Positions 36,676-46,358 of a DNA stretch of 64,000 nucleotides are shown here, piece after piece. The DNA is taken from NCBI GenBank assembly GCA_965225935.1, contig CBDDCC010000010.1, positions 1 through 64,000 on the forward strand, given 5' to 3'. The stretch is from CALJXB01 sp965225935. GTDB lineage: Bacteria > Pseudomonadota > Alphaproteobacteria > Kiloniellales > JAKSDN01. Below the pieces are notes generated by a model. It was not told the origin of the DNA, made no database searches, and was given only the letters and a program-made list of their open reading frames with translations. Each line of letters begins with the position of its first letter. Within the stretch, counting starts at the first letter, position 1. The translations under genes were made by a program, and so were the position numbers.

Positions 36676-37977
36676 ATGTCGGGGGGCGATTTGATCAGCC
36701 GGGTTGTCGTTTTCAAGAAACCAAGCGGATCAGGTCAGGATGCGTCCCGTGAGATCGGCGAGACCGTCAGTCAGATCATCGCCAGTGTCAGGCGCGAGGG
36801 CGACGATGCGCTGCGCAGGTTCAGCGCCAGGTTCGACAAGGTAGACGTAGAAGCGCTGGAAGTCGCGCCGAACGAAATCCGAAATGCGCTCGATCGCTTG
36901 GACCGTCAAATGCGGGCCGACACGGAGTTCGCGATCGAGCAGGTCCGCAATTTCGCCGAGGAGCAGCGCAAGACGATCTTGCCGGTGGAGGTCGAGACGC
37001 TGCCCGGCCTCACGCTTGGTCATCGCATTATCCCGATCAAGCGGATCGGGGCCTATGTTCCCGGTGGGCGCTACCCCATCATGTCGGCGCCGATCATGAC
37101 CATCGTGCCGGCCAAGGTCGCGGGGTGCCCGGAGGTGATCGCCTGCCTGCCCCCGACAGCGGCGGAAGCGATGATCGCGGGGTGCCATCTGTCCGGGGCG
37201 GACCGCATCTTCCGTGTGGGTGGTGCGCAGGCCATCGCTGCGATGGCATTGGGCACGGCCTCGGTGCCCGCGGTCGACAAGATCGTCGGGCCGGGCAATG
37301 CCTATGTCAACGAGGCCAAACGACAGGTGTTCGGCGCCGTGGGGATCGATCAACTGGCCGGCCCCAGTGAGATTTTCATTGTCGCCGACGAAAGCGCCGA
37401 TCCAGACATGATCGCCATCGATCTCCTGGCGCAGGCCGAGCACGACGTTCGTACCCGCGTTGGCTTGATCACGACAAGCCGGGCACTTGCCGAAAAGGTG
37501 GATGCATCCCTGGCGAAGCTGCTCGCTTCGCTGTCGACCGCGCCGGTCGCGGGCGAGGCCTGGGGGCGATTCGGCGAAATCGTCATATGTGAGAACGAGG
37601 CCGACATGATCGCCTATGCGGATTTCGTCGCGCCCGAACACCTCCAGGTACACACAAGCGATCCCGACGCAACAGCGGCCAGCCTCAGCAACTATGGCTC
37701 ATTGTTCATCGGGCCGCATGCCAGCGTGGTCTATTCGGACAAATGCTGCGGCACCAACCACACGCTGCCGACCGAGGGTGCCGGCAGATACACCGGCGGC
37801 CTGTGGGTCGGCTCGTTCCTCAAAGTATGCACCTATCAGCGGCTGACCGAGGAGGGAGTGAAGGCAGTCGCGCCCCCGGCCGTCCGCCAGTCCGTCTTCG
37901 AACGGATGGAAGGCCACGCCTTGGCCGCTGACTACCGGCTCAAGAAAATGGGCCTCGCGTCCGCCTTTCCAAGTTGA
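36676..37977 (+). CDS. Histidinol dehydrogenase-family NAD-dependent dehydrogenase
   Basis: This protein of about 433 residues has the HisD fold markers GAYVPGGRYPIMSAPIMT, DKIVGPGNAYVNEAKR, IDQLAGPSE, LAQAEHD, FVAPEHLQV and NHTLPTEGAGRYTGG. These include the Gln/His and Glu/His residues that bind zinc and act in catalysis. No other his genes are near, and the next genes are a hydantoinase pair, so it is probably a paralogue oxidising another polyol or amino alcohol rather than histidinol. The ATG at 36676 has GGGGGT nine bases upstream and is preferred over 36655. Confidence 0.87.
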   Translation: MSGGDLISRVVVFKKPSGSGQDASREIGETVSQIIASVRREGDDALRRFSARFDKVDVEALEVAPNEIRNALDRLDRQMRADTEFAIEQVRNFAEEQRKTILPVEVETLPGLTLGHRIIPIKRIGAYVPGGRYPIMSAPIMTIVPAKVAGCPEVIACLPPTAAEAMIAGCHLSGADRIFRVGGAQAIAAMALGTASVPAVDKIVGPGNAYVNEAKRQVFGAVGIDQLAGPSEIFIVADESADPDMIAIDLLAQAEHDVRTRVGLITTSRALAEKVDASLAKLLASLSTAPVAGEAWGRFGEIVICENEADMIAYADFVAPEHLQVHTSDPDATAASLSNYGSLFIGPHASVVYSDKCCGTNHTLPTEGAGRYTGGLWVGSFLKVCTYQRLTEEGVKAVAPPAVRQSVFERMEGHALAADYRLKKMGLASAFPS

Positions 37978-38013
37978 CGTGACGACCGACGGCTGTGAGG
38001 GAACCGTGGTTCC

Positions 38014-40107
38014 GTGATGTCGAGGCCGACCGCTTTCGCGGACCACCGCATATCCGTTGATGTCGGCGGAACCTTCACCGATGCGATCATCATCGCGCCG
38101 GGTGGCGACAGGTTCATCGGCAAAGCCTTGACGACGCCGGAGCGTGCATTCAAGGGGGTTTCATCGGCGATCGCCAATGCGGGACAGCAGATCGGTCTGG
38201 ACCTCGGCGATCTGCTCAAGCAGACCTCGCTCATCATCTATGGAACCACGCGAGCGACCAATGCCATTGTCACGCGAAATGTCGCCAAAACGGCCTTTCT
38301 GACCACGGAGGGCTTTCCCGACATCCTGGTCATGAAGGAAGGCGGCAAGACGTTTGCCCACGACTTTTCGGTCGACTTCCCCGAGCCCTATATCCCGCGA
38401 CGCCACACCTTCGAGGTCCGCGAGCGGATGACTCCGGAGGGCGTTGCCGAGGTGCCGTTCGACGAGGCGCGGGCGCGGGAGGTCGTCGCCACGCTCAAGG
38501 ATCAGGCTTTCGAGGCCGTCGCGGTGTGTTTCCTGTGGTCGATCACGAACCCGGATCACGAATTGGCCGTGGGGCGGCTGTTGGATGAACTCATGCCTGG
38601 GGTTCCCTATACGCTGTCGCATCGGCTCAATCCCATTTTGCGGGAGTATCGACGCGCCTCGGCGGCCGCGATCGACGCCTCTCTCAAACCTCTCATGCAG
38701 GCTCATCTGCGGGAGCTGGATAGCGATCTTCGCGAATGCGGCTTTTCCAGACAGCTTCTGGTCTCCACCTCCATCGGCGGCTGCATGACGATCGACGAGG
38801 TCGAGCAGCGTCCGATCCATATGGCGAAATCCGGCCCCTCTATGGCGCCGATCGCTGCCAGAGGGTTCGCACGGCTCGAGTATGACGACGAGAACGCGCT
38901 CGTCTGCGACACAGGTGGAACGACATTCGATGTCGGCCTGGTGCGTGGTGGTGAACTGGCCTACACCCACGACAGTTGGATCGGCGGCCGCTGGATCGGC
39001 CATATCCTTGGTACCTCGTCGGTCGATATCCGTTCCTTGGGCGCCGGCGGCGGCTCCATTGTGTGGATCGACGAAGGGGGGATGGTGCGTGTCGGCCCGC
39101 AGTCGGCGGGCGCCGTTCCGGGGCCGGCCTGCTACGGCCGGGGTGGATGCAATCCCACGGTTTCCGATGCCGCCTGTATCCTTGGTTACCTCAATCCCGC
39201 CAACTTCCTTGGCGGCCGCATGGCGTTGGACGAAGAGGGAGCGCGGAAGGCCTTTGGAAAGATCGCCGATGCGGTGGGCAAGACGGTCGAGGAAACCGCC
39301 TACGAAGTCCTGATGCTGGCATCCGAAATCATGATCGACGCCATTCGCGACGTCACAGTGGGCGAAGGCTACGACCCCAACGAGGGAGTTCTGGTTGCCG
39401 GTGGCGGTGCCGCTGGCATCAACATCATGCTGATCGCGCGCGAGCTGGGGACGAGAGAACTCGTTCTTCCCAAGGAAGCTTCAGCCTTGTCCGCGACCGG
39501 GATGCAGTTCGCCGACATTCTGCGCGAGGAGACGGCGACCTTCTTCACCTCCTCGGAAAACTTTGATCACTCAGGCGTCACGCGTGTCCTGTCCGATTTG
39601 GCAGAGAGGCTACGGGAGTTTTCGCTGCGGTTCCGCGCATCATACGACCATGTCGTGCAACTCTACGCGGAAGCGCGATACGCGAACCAGGTATGGGAGT
39701 TGGAGGTCGCGCTACCGGGGCCGAAGGCTGAAACCGATGAGGACTTAGCCCGTTTCGTCGAGGCCTTCCATCAGGGACATGAGCGTGTCTTCAGCATGCG
39801 CGACCCGCACAGTGCGGTCGAGTTCGTCTCGTGGAAGGGACGGTTGCGCACGAGAATCGGGGTTGATCCAGGCGGGATGAAAACCGGGCACGACAACGTG
39901 ACCGATCCCGTGCGATCGACGCGCGACTGTTTCTTCGGTCAAGCGCAGGCAACGACGACACCGATCTTCGACGGACGGACCCTGCAGAGCGGCCAGCAAG
40001 TCATCGGACCCTGCATCGTGGAGGAACCTACAACCACTCTTGTCGTGTATCCCGGAATGAAGGCAACGGTTAGCAGTCATGGAAACTACCTCCTCACCAC
40101 GTCCTAG
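38014..40107 (+). CDS. hyuA: Hydantoinase/oxoprolinase subunit A (HyuA-like)
   Basis: This 697-residue protein has the actin-like ATPase motifs ISVDVGGTFTDAIII at the N-terminus and VCDTGGTTFDVGLV near residue 300, the standard pair in hydantoinase A/5-oxoprolinase proteins. It works with subunit B in ATP-dependent hydrolysis of cyclic imides or lactams such as N-methylhydantoin or 5-oxoproline; the substrate here is unknown. GTG at 38014 and ATG at 38017 are both possible starts. It lies 36 bases after the HisD-like gene and overlaps hyuB by 29 bases, so the three are one operon. Confidence 0.92.
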   Translation: MMSRPTAFADHRISVDVGGTFTDAIIIAPGGDRFIGKALTTPERAFKGVSSAIANAGQQIGLDLGDLLKQTSLIIYGTTRATNAIVTRNVAKTAFLTTEGFPDILVMKEGGKTFAHDFSVDFPEPYIPRRHTFEVRERMTPEGVAEVPFDEARAREVVATLKDQAFEAVAVCFLWSITNPDHELAVGRLLDELMPGVPYTLSHRLNPILREYRRASAAAIDASLKPLMQAHLRELDSDLRECGFSRQLLVSTSIGGCMTIDEVEQRPIHMAKSGPSMAPIAARGFARLEYDDENALVCDTGGTTFDVGLVRGGELAYTHDSWIGGRWIGHILGTSSVDIRSLGAGGGSIVWIDEGGMVRVGPQSAGAVPGPACYGRGGCNPTVSDAACILGYLNPANFLGGRMALDEEGARKAFGKIADAVGKTVEETAYEVLMLASEIMIDAIRDVTVGEGYDPNEGVLVAGGGAAGINIMLIARELGTRELVLPKEASALSATGMQFADILREETATFFTSSENFDHSGVTRVLSDLAERLREFSLRFRASYDHVVQLYAEARYANQVWELEVALPGPKAETDEDLARFVEAFHQGHERVFSMRDPHSAVEFVSWKGRLRTRIGVDPGGMKTGHDNVTDPVRSTRDCFFGQAQATTTPIFDGRTLQSGQQVIGPCIVEEPTTTLVVYPGMKATVSSHGNYLLTTS

Positions 40108-41947
40108 CGCGGATACGAGGGCGGCCGGTCGGGGCGCGGCCGATCGGGGCGCAGGGGGCCGGGACGCCGGCCACGGCCCGATCGATCCGGTGCTCTTGTC
40201 GATACTGGCCAACCGGTTCGACGGCATCGTCCGCGAGATGACCAACACCATGCTGCGAAGCGCCCGCTCGGGCGTCATCAACTCGGCACGCGACTTTTCA
40301 TGCGCCATCTGTACCGCAGACAACAAGCTGTTTGCCTGTGCCGAGGGGCTGCCGATCCACATCTTCGGGTCCGATATCCAGACCCAATACATGTGTGACC
40401 AGCACGACGACATCGCCGAGGGTGACTGTTATCTGCACAACGACCCCTATTCCGGCAACACGCATCCAGCCGACCATGCCTTCCTCGTGCCGGTCTTCTG
40501 TGACGGCGAGCATCTGTTCACCGCCGTCGCAAAAGCGCATCAGGCGGACATCGGCAACAGCCTTCCCACCACCTATATGCCCAATGCCAAGGACATATAC
40601 GAGGAAGGGGCCCTGATCTTCCCGGCGGTCCGTATCCAGCGCGACTACAAGACGATCGACGACATCGTGCGCATGGCCCGGCAGCGTATTCGCGTGCCGT
40701 CGCAATGGTACGGGGATTTTCTGGCGGGGGTCAGCTCGGCGCGGGTCGCGGAACGGCGGATCAAGGAGCTTGCGCAGAAGTATGGCGTCGCGACGCTGAA
40801 GGCCTTCACCGGGGAATGGCTCGACTATTCGGAGCGCCGGATGCGCCAGGCGCTGCGCCGTCTGCCCAAGGGAAGACTATCGCTCGATGCCCGCCATGAC
40901 GCGGTCCATCCGATCTTGCCGATGGGCATTCCGATAAACGTCCAGTTGGAGCTGAATCCGGAAGAGGAACGCATTACCGTCGATCTGCGTGACAACATCG
41001 ACAATTTGGACTGCGGATTGAACGTCAGCGAGGCCTGTTCGGTGTCGGCCGTGATGGCCGGTATCTTCAACAGCCTGGACAGCGATGTTCCCCGCAACGC
41101 GGGGTCTTTCCGCCGGGTCACGGTGCTGTTGCGCGACGGCGCGGTCATCGGACGACCCCGCTTCCCGCATTCCTGTTCGGTTTCAACGACCAATGTCGCG
41201 GATCGCCTGGTCAACGTCACGGGTGCGGCCTTTGCCGATATCGGCGACAGCTTCGGCTTGGCGGAAGGCGCTGTCGGGCTCGGTATCGGGATGGCTGTCG
41301 TTTCCGGCAAGGACCACCGCACAGGCACGGGCGATTTCGTTAATCAGATGCACGTCGGCACCAATGGCGGTCCGGCCTCCGCCCACGCGGATGGATGGGT
41401 CACCTACGGCATCCCCGTGGTCTCTGGACTGATGTATCGCGATTCGATCGAGGTCGACGAGCTCAAGTATCCGATCCGCATCCGCCGGCTGCAACTCGAC
41501 GCGGGAACAGGCGGTGCCGGAACGTACCGAGGTGCGCCGGGTTCGATCGTCGAATACGGGCCCACCCACGGCCAGATGACCGTGATGTATCCGGGAGACG
41601 GCCAGGAAGAACCGCCCAAGGGTGTTCGCGGTGGCCGCGATGGCAACCTGGCGGAGCGTTGGGTGCTACGGGCCGACGGGAGCGAGACCAAGCTTCCCAA
41701 CGCAGCCCAGGTCGTTCTGGAAAAGGGCGATTTCGTGCGCGGCGTGGATTGCTCCGGCGGTGGTTACGGCGATCCGCTGAAACGGGATCCCACCCGGGTT
41801 CTGCACGATGTCCTAGAGAAATACGAGACAGAGGAAAGGGCCCGTGACGTTTACGGCGTGGTCCTGGTGCCGGGCCCGGATGGTGCCCTGACTGTCGATC
41901 GCAACGCGACGAAGACCAAACGACAAAGCCTTGAGAAAAGGCCCTGA
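40079..41947 (+). CDS. hyuB: Hydantoinase subunit B (HyuB-like)
   Basis: This 622-residue protein matches hydantoinase B throughout. Markers are DPVLLSILANRFDGIVREM near the N-terminus, RSGVINSARDFSCAI, HNDPYSGNTHPADH, and the C-terminal GGAGTYRGAPGSIVEYGP and VDCSGGGYGDP. With HyuA it forms the hydrolase that opens a cyclic amide ring. The N-terminus has an unusual Ala/Gly/Arg-rich run before the domain begins at about residue 35. A downstream in-frame start is not obvious, so the overlapping ATG is kept. Confidence 0.92.
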   Translation: METTSSPRPSADTRAAGRGAADRGAGGRDAGHGPIDPVLLSILANRFDGIVREMTNTMLRSARSGVINSARDFSCAICTADNKLFACAEGLPIHIFGSDIQTQYMCDQHDDIAEGDCYLHNDPYSGNTHPADHAFLVPVFCDGEHLFTAVAKAHQADIGNSLPTTYMPNAKDIYEEGALIFPAVRIQRDYKTIDDIVRMARQRIRVPSQWYGDFLAGVSSARVAERRIKELAQKYGVATLKAFTGEWLDYSERRMRQALRRLPKGRLSLDARHDAVHPILPMGIPINVQLELNPEEERITVDLRDNIDNLDCGLNVSEACSVSAVMAGIFNSLDSDVPRNAGSFRRVTVLLRDGAVIGRPRFPHSCSVSTTNVADRLVNVTGAAFADIGDSFGLAEGAVGLGIGMAVVSGKDHRTGTGDFVNQMHVGTNGGPASAHADGWVTYGIPVVSGLMYRDSIEVDELKYPIRIRRLQLDAGTGGAGTYRGAPGSIVEYGPTHGQMTVMYPGDGQEEPPKGVRGGRDGNLAERWVLRADGSETKLPNAAQVVLEKGDFVRGVDCSGGGYGDPLKRDPTRVLHDVLEKYETEERARDVYGVVLVPGPDGALTVDRNATKTKRQSLEKRP

Positions 41948-41993
41948 CGCAAATTGGCATTCCTTAGGAGAGGCGAAACGGGAGGGAGCGACC

Positions 41994-42743
41994 ATGCCGA
42001 TGAACATGAAGACCTTGTTGGGGGCCTGCGGTATCGCCGTGCTGGCGTTGACCCCGCTGGAAGGACTGGCGAAGGACTGGTGGCCGTTCGAGGTCCAGAA
42101 CGTCGCCGACGGCAAGACTGAGGCGACCGACTATGTTCCCGTCGAGCAGGCATCGGAGAAGTGGAACATCTGCGTCCTGTTTCCGCACATGAAGGACAGC
42201 TTCTGGGTCGCCGCCGCCTACGGCATCATCGAGGAGGCCAAGCGTCTGGGGGTCAGGGCCACGATTCTTGAAGCCGGCGGCTACGACCAACTTCCGAAGC
42301 AGATCTCACAGTGGGACGACTGCGTGGCCAGTGGCGCGGAAGCCGTGGCAACCGGCGTTATCTCCGAAGCCGGTATGGCGCCGAAGTTCGCCGAGGGGCT
42401 CAAGCGCGGCATACCCCAGGTCAGCTTCATCAATGCCGTGATCGATGCACCCTTGACCGCCCGGGTCCGGAGCGAATTCGATGCGCTCGGGAAGGCGTCC
42501 GGAGACTACCTCGTCAAGTCACTGGAACCTGGCGCAAAAGAGAAGGTCGTTGCCTTCCCCGGCCCGCAAAGGTCCGGCTGGGCGGACGGATATGCCAAGG
42601 GCTTTCGGGAGGCCCTGGTTGGGACGAACGCTGAGTTACTAGAAGAGAAGTATGGCGACACGGGCGTTTCCATCCAGTTGGCGCTGGTCGAAGACGCGCT
42701 TCAGACCTATTCGGACATGTCCGTCATTTGGCGCGCGGCATGA
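41994..42743 (+). pseudogene. Truncated TorT-like periplasmic binding protein gene
   Basis: A good ribosome site (GGAGGGA) precedes an ATG that encodes a signal peptide ending near residue 25. A periplasmic-binding-protein-1 domain very close to TorT follows, with WPFEVQNVADGK, ICVLFPHMKDSFWVAAAYG and FPGPQRSGWADGYAKGF. About 235 residues are homologous, whereas TorT-like proteins have about 340. The sequence then runs abruptly into the ATPase coding sequence and stops at 42743 after VIWRAA. It has lost its C-terminal lobe. The ancestral gene was the binding component of the importer encoded next. Confidence 0.85.
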
Positions 42744-43045
42744 CCAGAGATGCCGGGATCTATGTTTTCGATGAACCCACGGTCGGCATCGATGTTGGCG
42801 CTCGTTACGACGTTTATCTCCATATCCAGGAGCTGGTCGCGAACAGCCACGCGGTCCTCGTCATCTCATCCGAGCTCATGGAACTGATGGGCCTCTGTCA
42901 TCGGATCTATGTCACGGCTGCGGGTCGCATCGTTTCCGAACACAGGCGCGAAAGCATGCAAGAGCACGAGCTCTTGAGAGGTTTTTTCCCGTTACCGATG
43001 GCGCCGGACAGGCGCCACGCGGCGTGGTCGAGGAAAGGCCGTAGT
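42725..43045 (+). pseudogene. 3' remnant of a ribose-type ABC transporter ATPase gene
   Basis: Starting at LARGMTRD, the frame reads YVFDEPTVGIDVGARYDVY, then VLVISSELMELMGLCHR and a QEHELLRGFFP end. These are Walker B to the C-terminus of the second domain of RbsA-like ATPases. The first ABC domain and the Walker A and signature motifs are missing. After RGFFP the expected stop is lost from the frame, and a TAG in a neighbouring frame at 43042 suggests a further small indel. It is fused directly to the broken TorT-like gene by a deletion. Confidence 0.87.
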
Positions 43046-43116
43046 GCTCTCAGCCGAGACTTTCCTTGCGAGTTTGGCAGCCGAGTCGTGGCGCCAGCCC
43101 ACTGCTTAACCAGATC

Positions 43117-44064
43117 ATGGAGGCGCTTCCGCTCGCAATCGTGCTGGCTGTGTTGGTTATGACAATCGCAGCCCTGGAGCCTCGTTTTCTCGGCCTTGCG
43201 AACGTCAGTAACCTGCTGCGGAACGCGCTCATTCTGGCAACGATCGCCTCTGGCCAGATGCTGGTCATGATGACTGGTGGTCTCGACTTGTCTGTCGGCG
43301 CGGTCGCCGCCTTGAGCTCGGTTGTGTCGGCCTTGGTTATGGTTGTCCTGAGGCCGTTTTTGCCGGAGGCAGATGTAATCGTTGCGTTTGCGGGCGTAGC
43401 AGCCGGCCTGCTCTCCGGACTGCTCTTGGGCGGGGTCAATGGCTTCTGCGTGGCTTGGTTTCAGGCGCCGGCGCTGATCGTGACCTTGGGCATGCTGTCC
43501 GTCGCCACTGGGCTTTCCTTCTATTTGACTTCCGGTGCACCGATCTATGGCTTGCCGAGGGTCTTCACCGACGACTTCGCATTGGGACGGGTTTTCGGTC
43601 TGTCGAACATCGTTTGGTGCTGCATCGTCGTGCTTGTCGCAGTTTGGGTCCTGCAAAGGCATCTGCCAGCGGGTCGGCATATCCGAGCCGTCGGTGGGAA
43701 TCTCCGCACGGCGCATCTGTCCGGCCTCAACACGAAGGGAACGCTCCTGTTCACCTATGCGCTTAGCGGTGTCATATCGGCCTTAGTCGGGGTTCTGCTG
43801 ACCACCCGACTCGGTTCCGGCCAGTCGACAGCGGGGGTCGATTTGATGTTGCCCAGCATCGCCGTCGCGGTCATTGGCGGCGTCTCACTCCGTGGCGGCT
43901 TGGGGCGCATAGAGACTGTTGTCTTGGGTGGCTTCTTCCTGGCCGTCGTGGCCAATGGAATGAACCTATTGCGGCTCGACAGTCGCTACCAAACCATCGC
44001 GATCGGCGCGATCATCATCCTGGTCACACTGTTGGACCGATTTGTGCGGGCGAGGCGCGGATGA
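43117..44064 (+). CDS. ABC transporter permease (RbsC-like)
   Basis: This is a polytopic permease of about 316 residues in the branched sugar/ribose family. Signature segments are GQMLVMMTGGLDLSVGAVAAL, the LGGVNGFCVAWF helix, GRHIRAVGGNLRTAHLSG and IAVAVIGGVSLRGGLGR. ATG at 43117 is given as the start. The open frame extends back to a TTG at 43066, which would add 17 residues; the true N-terminus is uncertain because the preceding ATPase gene is decayed. It overlaps the next permease by ATGA. Without an intact ATPase and binding protein it probably does not work alone. Confidence 0.8.
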   Translation: MEALPLAIVLAVLVMTIAALEPRFLGLANVSNLLRNALILATIASGQMLVMMTGGLDLSVGAVAALSSVVSALVMVVLRPFLPEADVIVAFAGVAAGLLSGLLLGGVNGFCVAWFQAPALIVTLGMLSVATGLSFYLTSGAPIYGLPRVFTDDFALGRVFGLSNIVWCCIVVLVAVWVLQRHLPAGRHIRAVGGNLRTAHLSGLNTKGTLLFTYALSGVISALVGVLLTTRLGSGQSTAGVDLMLPSIAVAVIGGVSLRGGLGRIETVVLGGFFLAVVANGMNLLRLDSRYQTIAIGAIIILVTLLDRFVRARRG

Positions 44065-45035
44065 TGTCTAGGGTCAGCCAGGCCGCCGCGCTCCGCAGCT
44101 TCCAGCCAAGCGCGCCTCTGGTTCTTTTGATCGCCCTGGTCGTTCTCGTGGTCGCCTTCGGATGGGCCAGGCCGCGCTTCGTGCATCCGGACAACTTCGA
44201 GAACCTCCTGATCCAGACCAGCTACATCTATATCTTTGCTTTTGCGCAGATGCTGCCGCTGCTGACGCGTGGTTTCGACCTGTCGCTCGGCGCGAGTGTG
44301 TCCTTCATTTCGGTGGCGAGCGCGCTTGCCATGGCCGAAACGGCACATCTTGGCCTGTCGGTTTCGTTGTTCCTTGGATTGCTCGCTTCGATCGCTTTCG
44401 GTATGGCCGTCGGAGCGACGAACGGGGCATTGATCTCGTACCTGAAAATCAACCCGTTCATTGTCACATTGGGAACCTGGAACATCATCGGCGGCGTCGC
44501 CGCCGTTATCAGCAATGGCTTTCCCGTTAGGAAGCCGATCGAACTTAACCACTTCCTTTATGGTGCGACGGTTCTCTATCTCCCGATCCCGGTCGTTATC
44601 TCCGCACTCATCTTTGCGCTTTCGTGGATCTTTCTCGAGAGATCCGTTTACGGCCGGCGCATGTATCTGGTCGGAGATAATCCGAACGCCGCTCGGACGG
44701 CAGGGATTAATGTCGATCGTGTTATCTTCCTGTTCTACCTGATGTGTTCGGTGCTGGTCGCCGTAGGGGCGAAATTGATGACCGCGCACGCCGGGTCTGG
44801 CGAGCCCAACCTAGGTGGAAACCTAACCCTACAGAGCATTGCCGCGGCGGTGGTTGGCGGTGTCAGCCTTCGGGGCGGTGGCGGGCGATTTTTCAGCCCG
44901 CTGTTGGGTGCCGTCTTGATCACCGTGCTTTCGAGCGGGCTGAATTTCTTTCGCGTCGAAAGCTACATCCAGAACATTGCGTTGGGCCTTGTCATCATCA
45001 CCTCGGTCTGCGTCGACCAGATCAGGCGCCGTTAG
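44061..45035 (+). CDS. ABC transporter permease (RbsC-like), second subunit
   Basis: This 324-residue membrane protein is homologous to the preceding permease. Markers are FAQMLPLLTRGFDLSLGASVSF, ATNGALISYLKINPFIVTLG, GRRMYLVGDNPNAARTAG and IAAAVVGGVSLRGGGGR. Two different RbsC-type permeases with one dual ATPase is a known arrangement for TorT/ribose-type importers. It is intact, with about eight to ten hydrophobic helices, and starts within the stop of the first permease. Any function depends on ATPase and binding proteins supplied from elsewhere. Confidence 0.88.
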   Translation: MMSRVSQAAALRSFQPSAPLVLLIALVVLVVAFGWARPRFVHPDNFENLLIQTSYIYIFAFAQMLPLLTRGFDLSLGASVSFISVASALAMAETAHLGLSVSLFLGLLASIAFGMAVGATNGALISYLKINPFIVTLGTWNIIGGVAAVISNGFPVRKPIELNHFLYGATVLYLPIPVVISALIFALSWIFLERSVYGRRMYLVGDNPNAARTAGINVDRVIFLFYLMCSVLVAVGAKLMTAHAGSGEPNLGGNLTLQSIAAAVVGGVSLRGGGGRFFSPLLGAVLITVLSSGLNFFRVESYIQNIALGLVIITSVCVDQIRRR

Positions 45036-45142
45036 GCCGCGAGCACGTAATCAGGGAGGGGTGAATCATGCACGCAGCACCTTGCCATACTAGGGAAGCC
45101 TGCAATGGCAAACGGATGAAGACAGTGCCCTGTTGCCTCCAC

Positions 45143-46042
45143 CTAATAGCGCTTTATCGAAAGCACATCGAAGGTGTGCTTGATGGTTTTCACTGCTTTG
45201 TTGTAGTCCGACAGAGCGAGGCATGCGATGAGGGCATCGACAATACCGAGTTGAGCGATTCTGCTCGTCATGGCCTCGGTGCGAAACTGCGTCTCCTTCG
45301 CCATCGTGTAGAGGACCACGTCCGCAAACGCCTGGATCGGCGATTTGCCGTAGTTCGTGATGCAGATGGTGCGCGCCCCGGCCTCCTTCGCAAGCTTGGT
45401 GGCCGCGATGGTTTCCTGCGTGCTGCCGGAGTGGGACACCGTGATGGTCGCGACTTTGCTGTCGGTCAAGGACGCCGAAATCGCCTGCACGTGGGAGTCG
45501 ACGACGACCTTGCAGTTGATGCCGATCCTCAGCATCCGATATTGGATGTCCTCGGCGATGGGCGTGGCGCTGCCAATGCCGTAGACCTCAACGCGCTCTG
45601 CGTTACGGATCAACTCGGCAGCCTGGCTCATCGCTGCAGCATCGAGAACCGATAGGGTATCCCTTAGGGCTTGGATATCGCTGTGGAAGATCTTCTCTAT
45701 TATCGTTGCCGTATCGTCCTTGCGCTTGAGGTCCTCGTGGATGAACTGGATCGGTTGCACCAGATCCTGGGCAAGCGCGATCTTCAGTTGCTGAAATCCA
45801 GTGGTTCCGACCTGTTGGCAAAGGCCGACGACACTGCCTTCGCTGGCCTCAACCCTCTCGGAGACCTCCGTGACCGACATGTGAACTACGTCAGCGGCAT
45901 TGGCCATGATGAAGTCGGCAATTCTTCGGCCTGTGGGCGCCAGCGATGGCCGCATCGCGGCCAAGCGCCCCAAGATGCCGTTGACCGCCTGAGACTTTTC
46001 GTCCTGCTTGGCGCCAGCCCTACTCTGCGGAGTTCGTGCCAT
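45143..46042 (-). CDS. MurR/RpiR-family transcriptional regulator
   Basis: This protein of about 299 residues has an N-terminal HTH_6 domain (LAAMRPSLAPTGRRIADFI, then DVVHMSVTEVSERVEASEGSVVGLC) and a C-terminal SIS sugar-phosphate-binding domain (EVYGIGSATPIAEDIQYR, ITVSHSGSTQETI, ICITNYGKSP). RpiR proteins sense phosphorylated sugars or related ligands. The ATG at 46042 has GGAG eight bases upstream and is better than 46060. It diverges from the mlrC gene. The recurrent TGAGA-N3-TYTCA motif starting nearby is a plausible operator for it. Confidence 0.92.
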   Translation of the reverse strand: MARTPQSRAGAKQDEKSQAVNGILGRLAAMRPSLAPTGRRIADFIMANAADVVHMSVTEVSERVEASEGSVVGLCQQVGTTGFQQLKIALAQDLVQPIQFIHEDLKRKDDTATIIEKIFHSDIQALRDTLSVLDAAAMSQAAELIRNAERVEVYGIGSATPIAEDIQYRMLRIGINCKVVVDSHVQAISASLTDSKVATITVSHSGSTQETIAATKLAKEAGARTICITNYGKSPIQAFADVVLYTMAKETQFRTEAMTSRIAQLGIVDALIACLALSDYNKAVKTIKHTFDVLSIKRY

Positions 46043-46231
46043 CGAGTTATCTCCATACACCGGGAAGCGGTTTCATGTGTCGCCTGAGTTCAACGGCTCC
46101 GGCTTTTACAGCAACTGCGGCTCGTAGGCACCAGCGATTTATCGTCTCCAACATCACCGCCGAGTGGCACCTTTGATTCACGGCAGGGCAGTGGCAAGTA
46201 AGATATTCACAGTACTGATTTTCACTTTCAA

Positions 46232-46244
46232 TGAGAATATCTCA
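46232..46244. promoter_or_regulatory. Operator-like palindrome TGAGA-ATA-TCTCA
   Basis: This is a perfect 13-base palindrome in the region between the RpiR regulator and the MlrC-like gene. The same TGAGA-N3-TYTCA pattern recurs at 49919, 49952, 54185 and 59531. Its symmetry, recurrence and position next to an RpiR-type gene suggest that this regulator binds here. Confidence 0.55.
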
Positions 46245-46358
46245 GTGCCTGGATCAACAGGAAATCACCTACATGGGATTCGACGGTCGTGGGATGTCAT
46301 GAGAGCGATATCGGGAACGCCCGATTGGAACCGGTGTTAGGCAAAGCGGAAGGCATCC

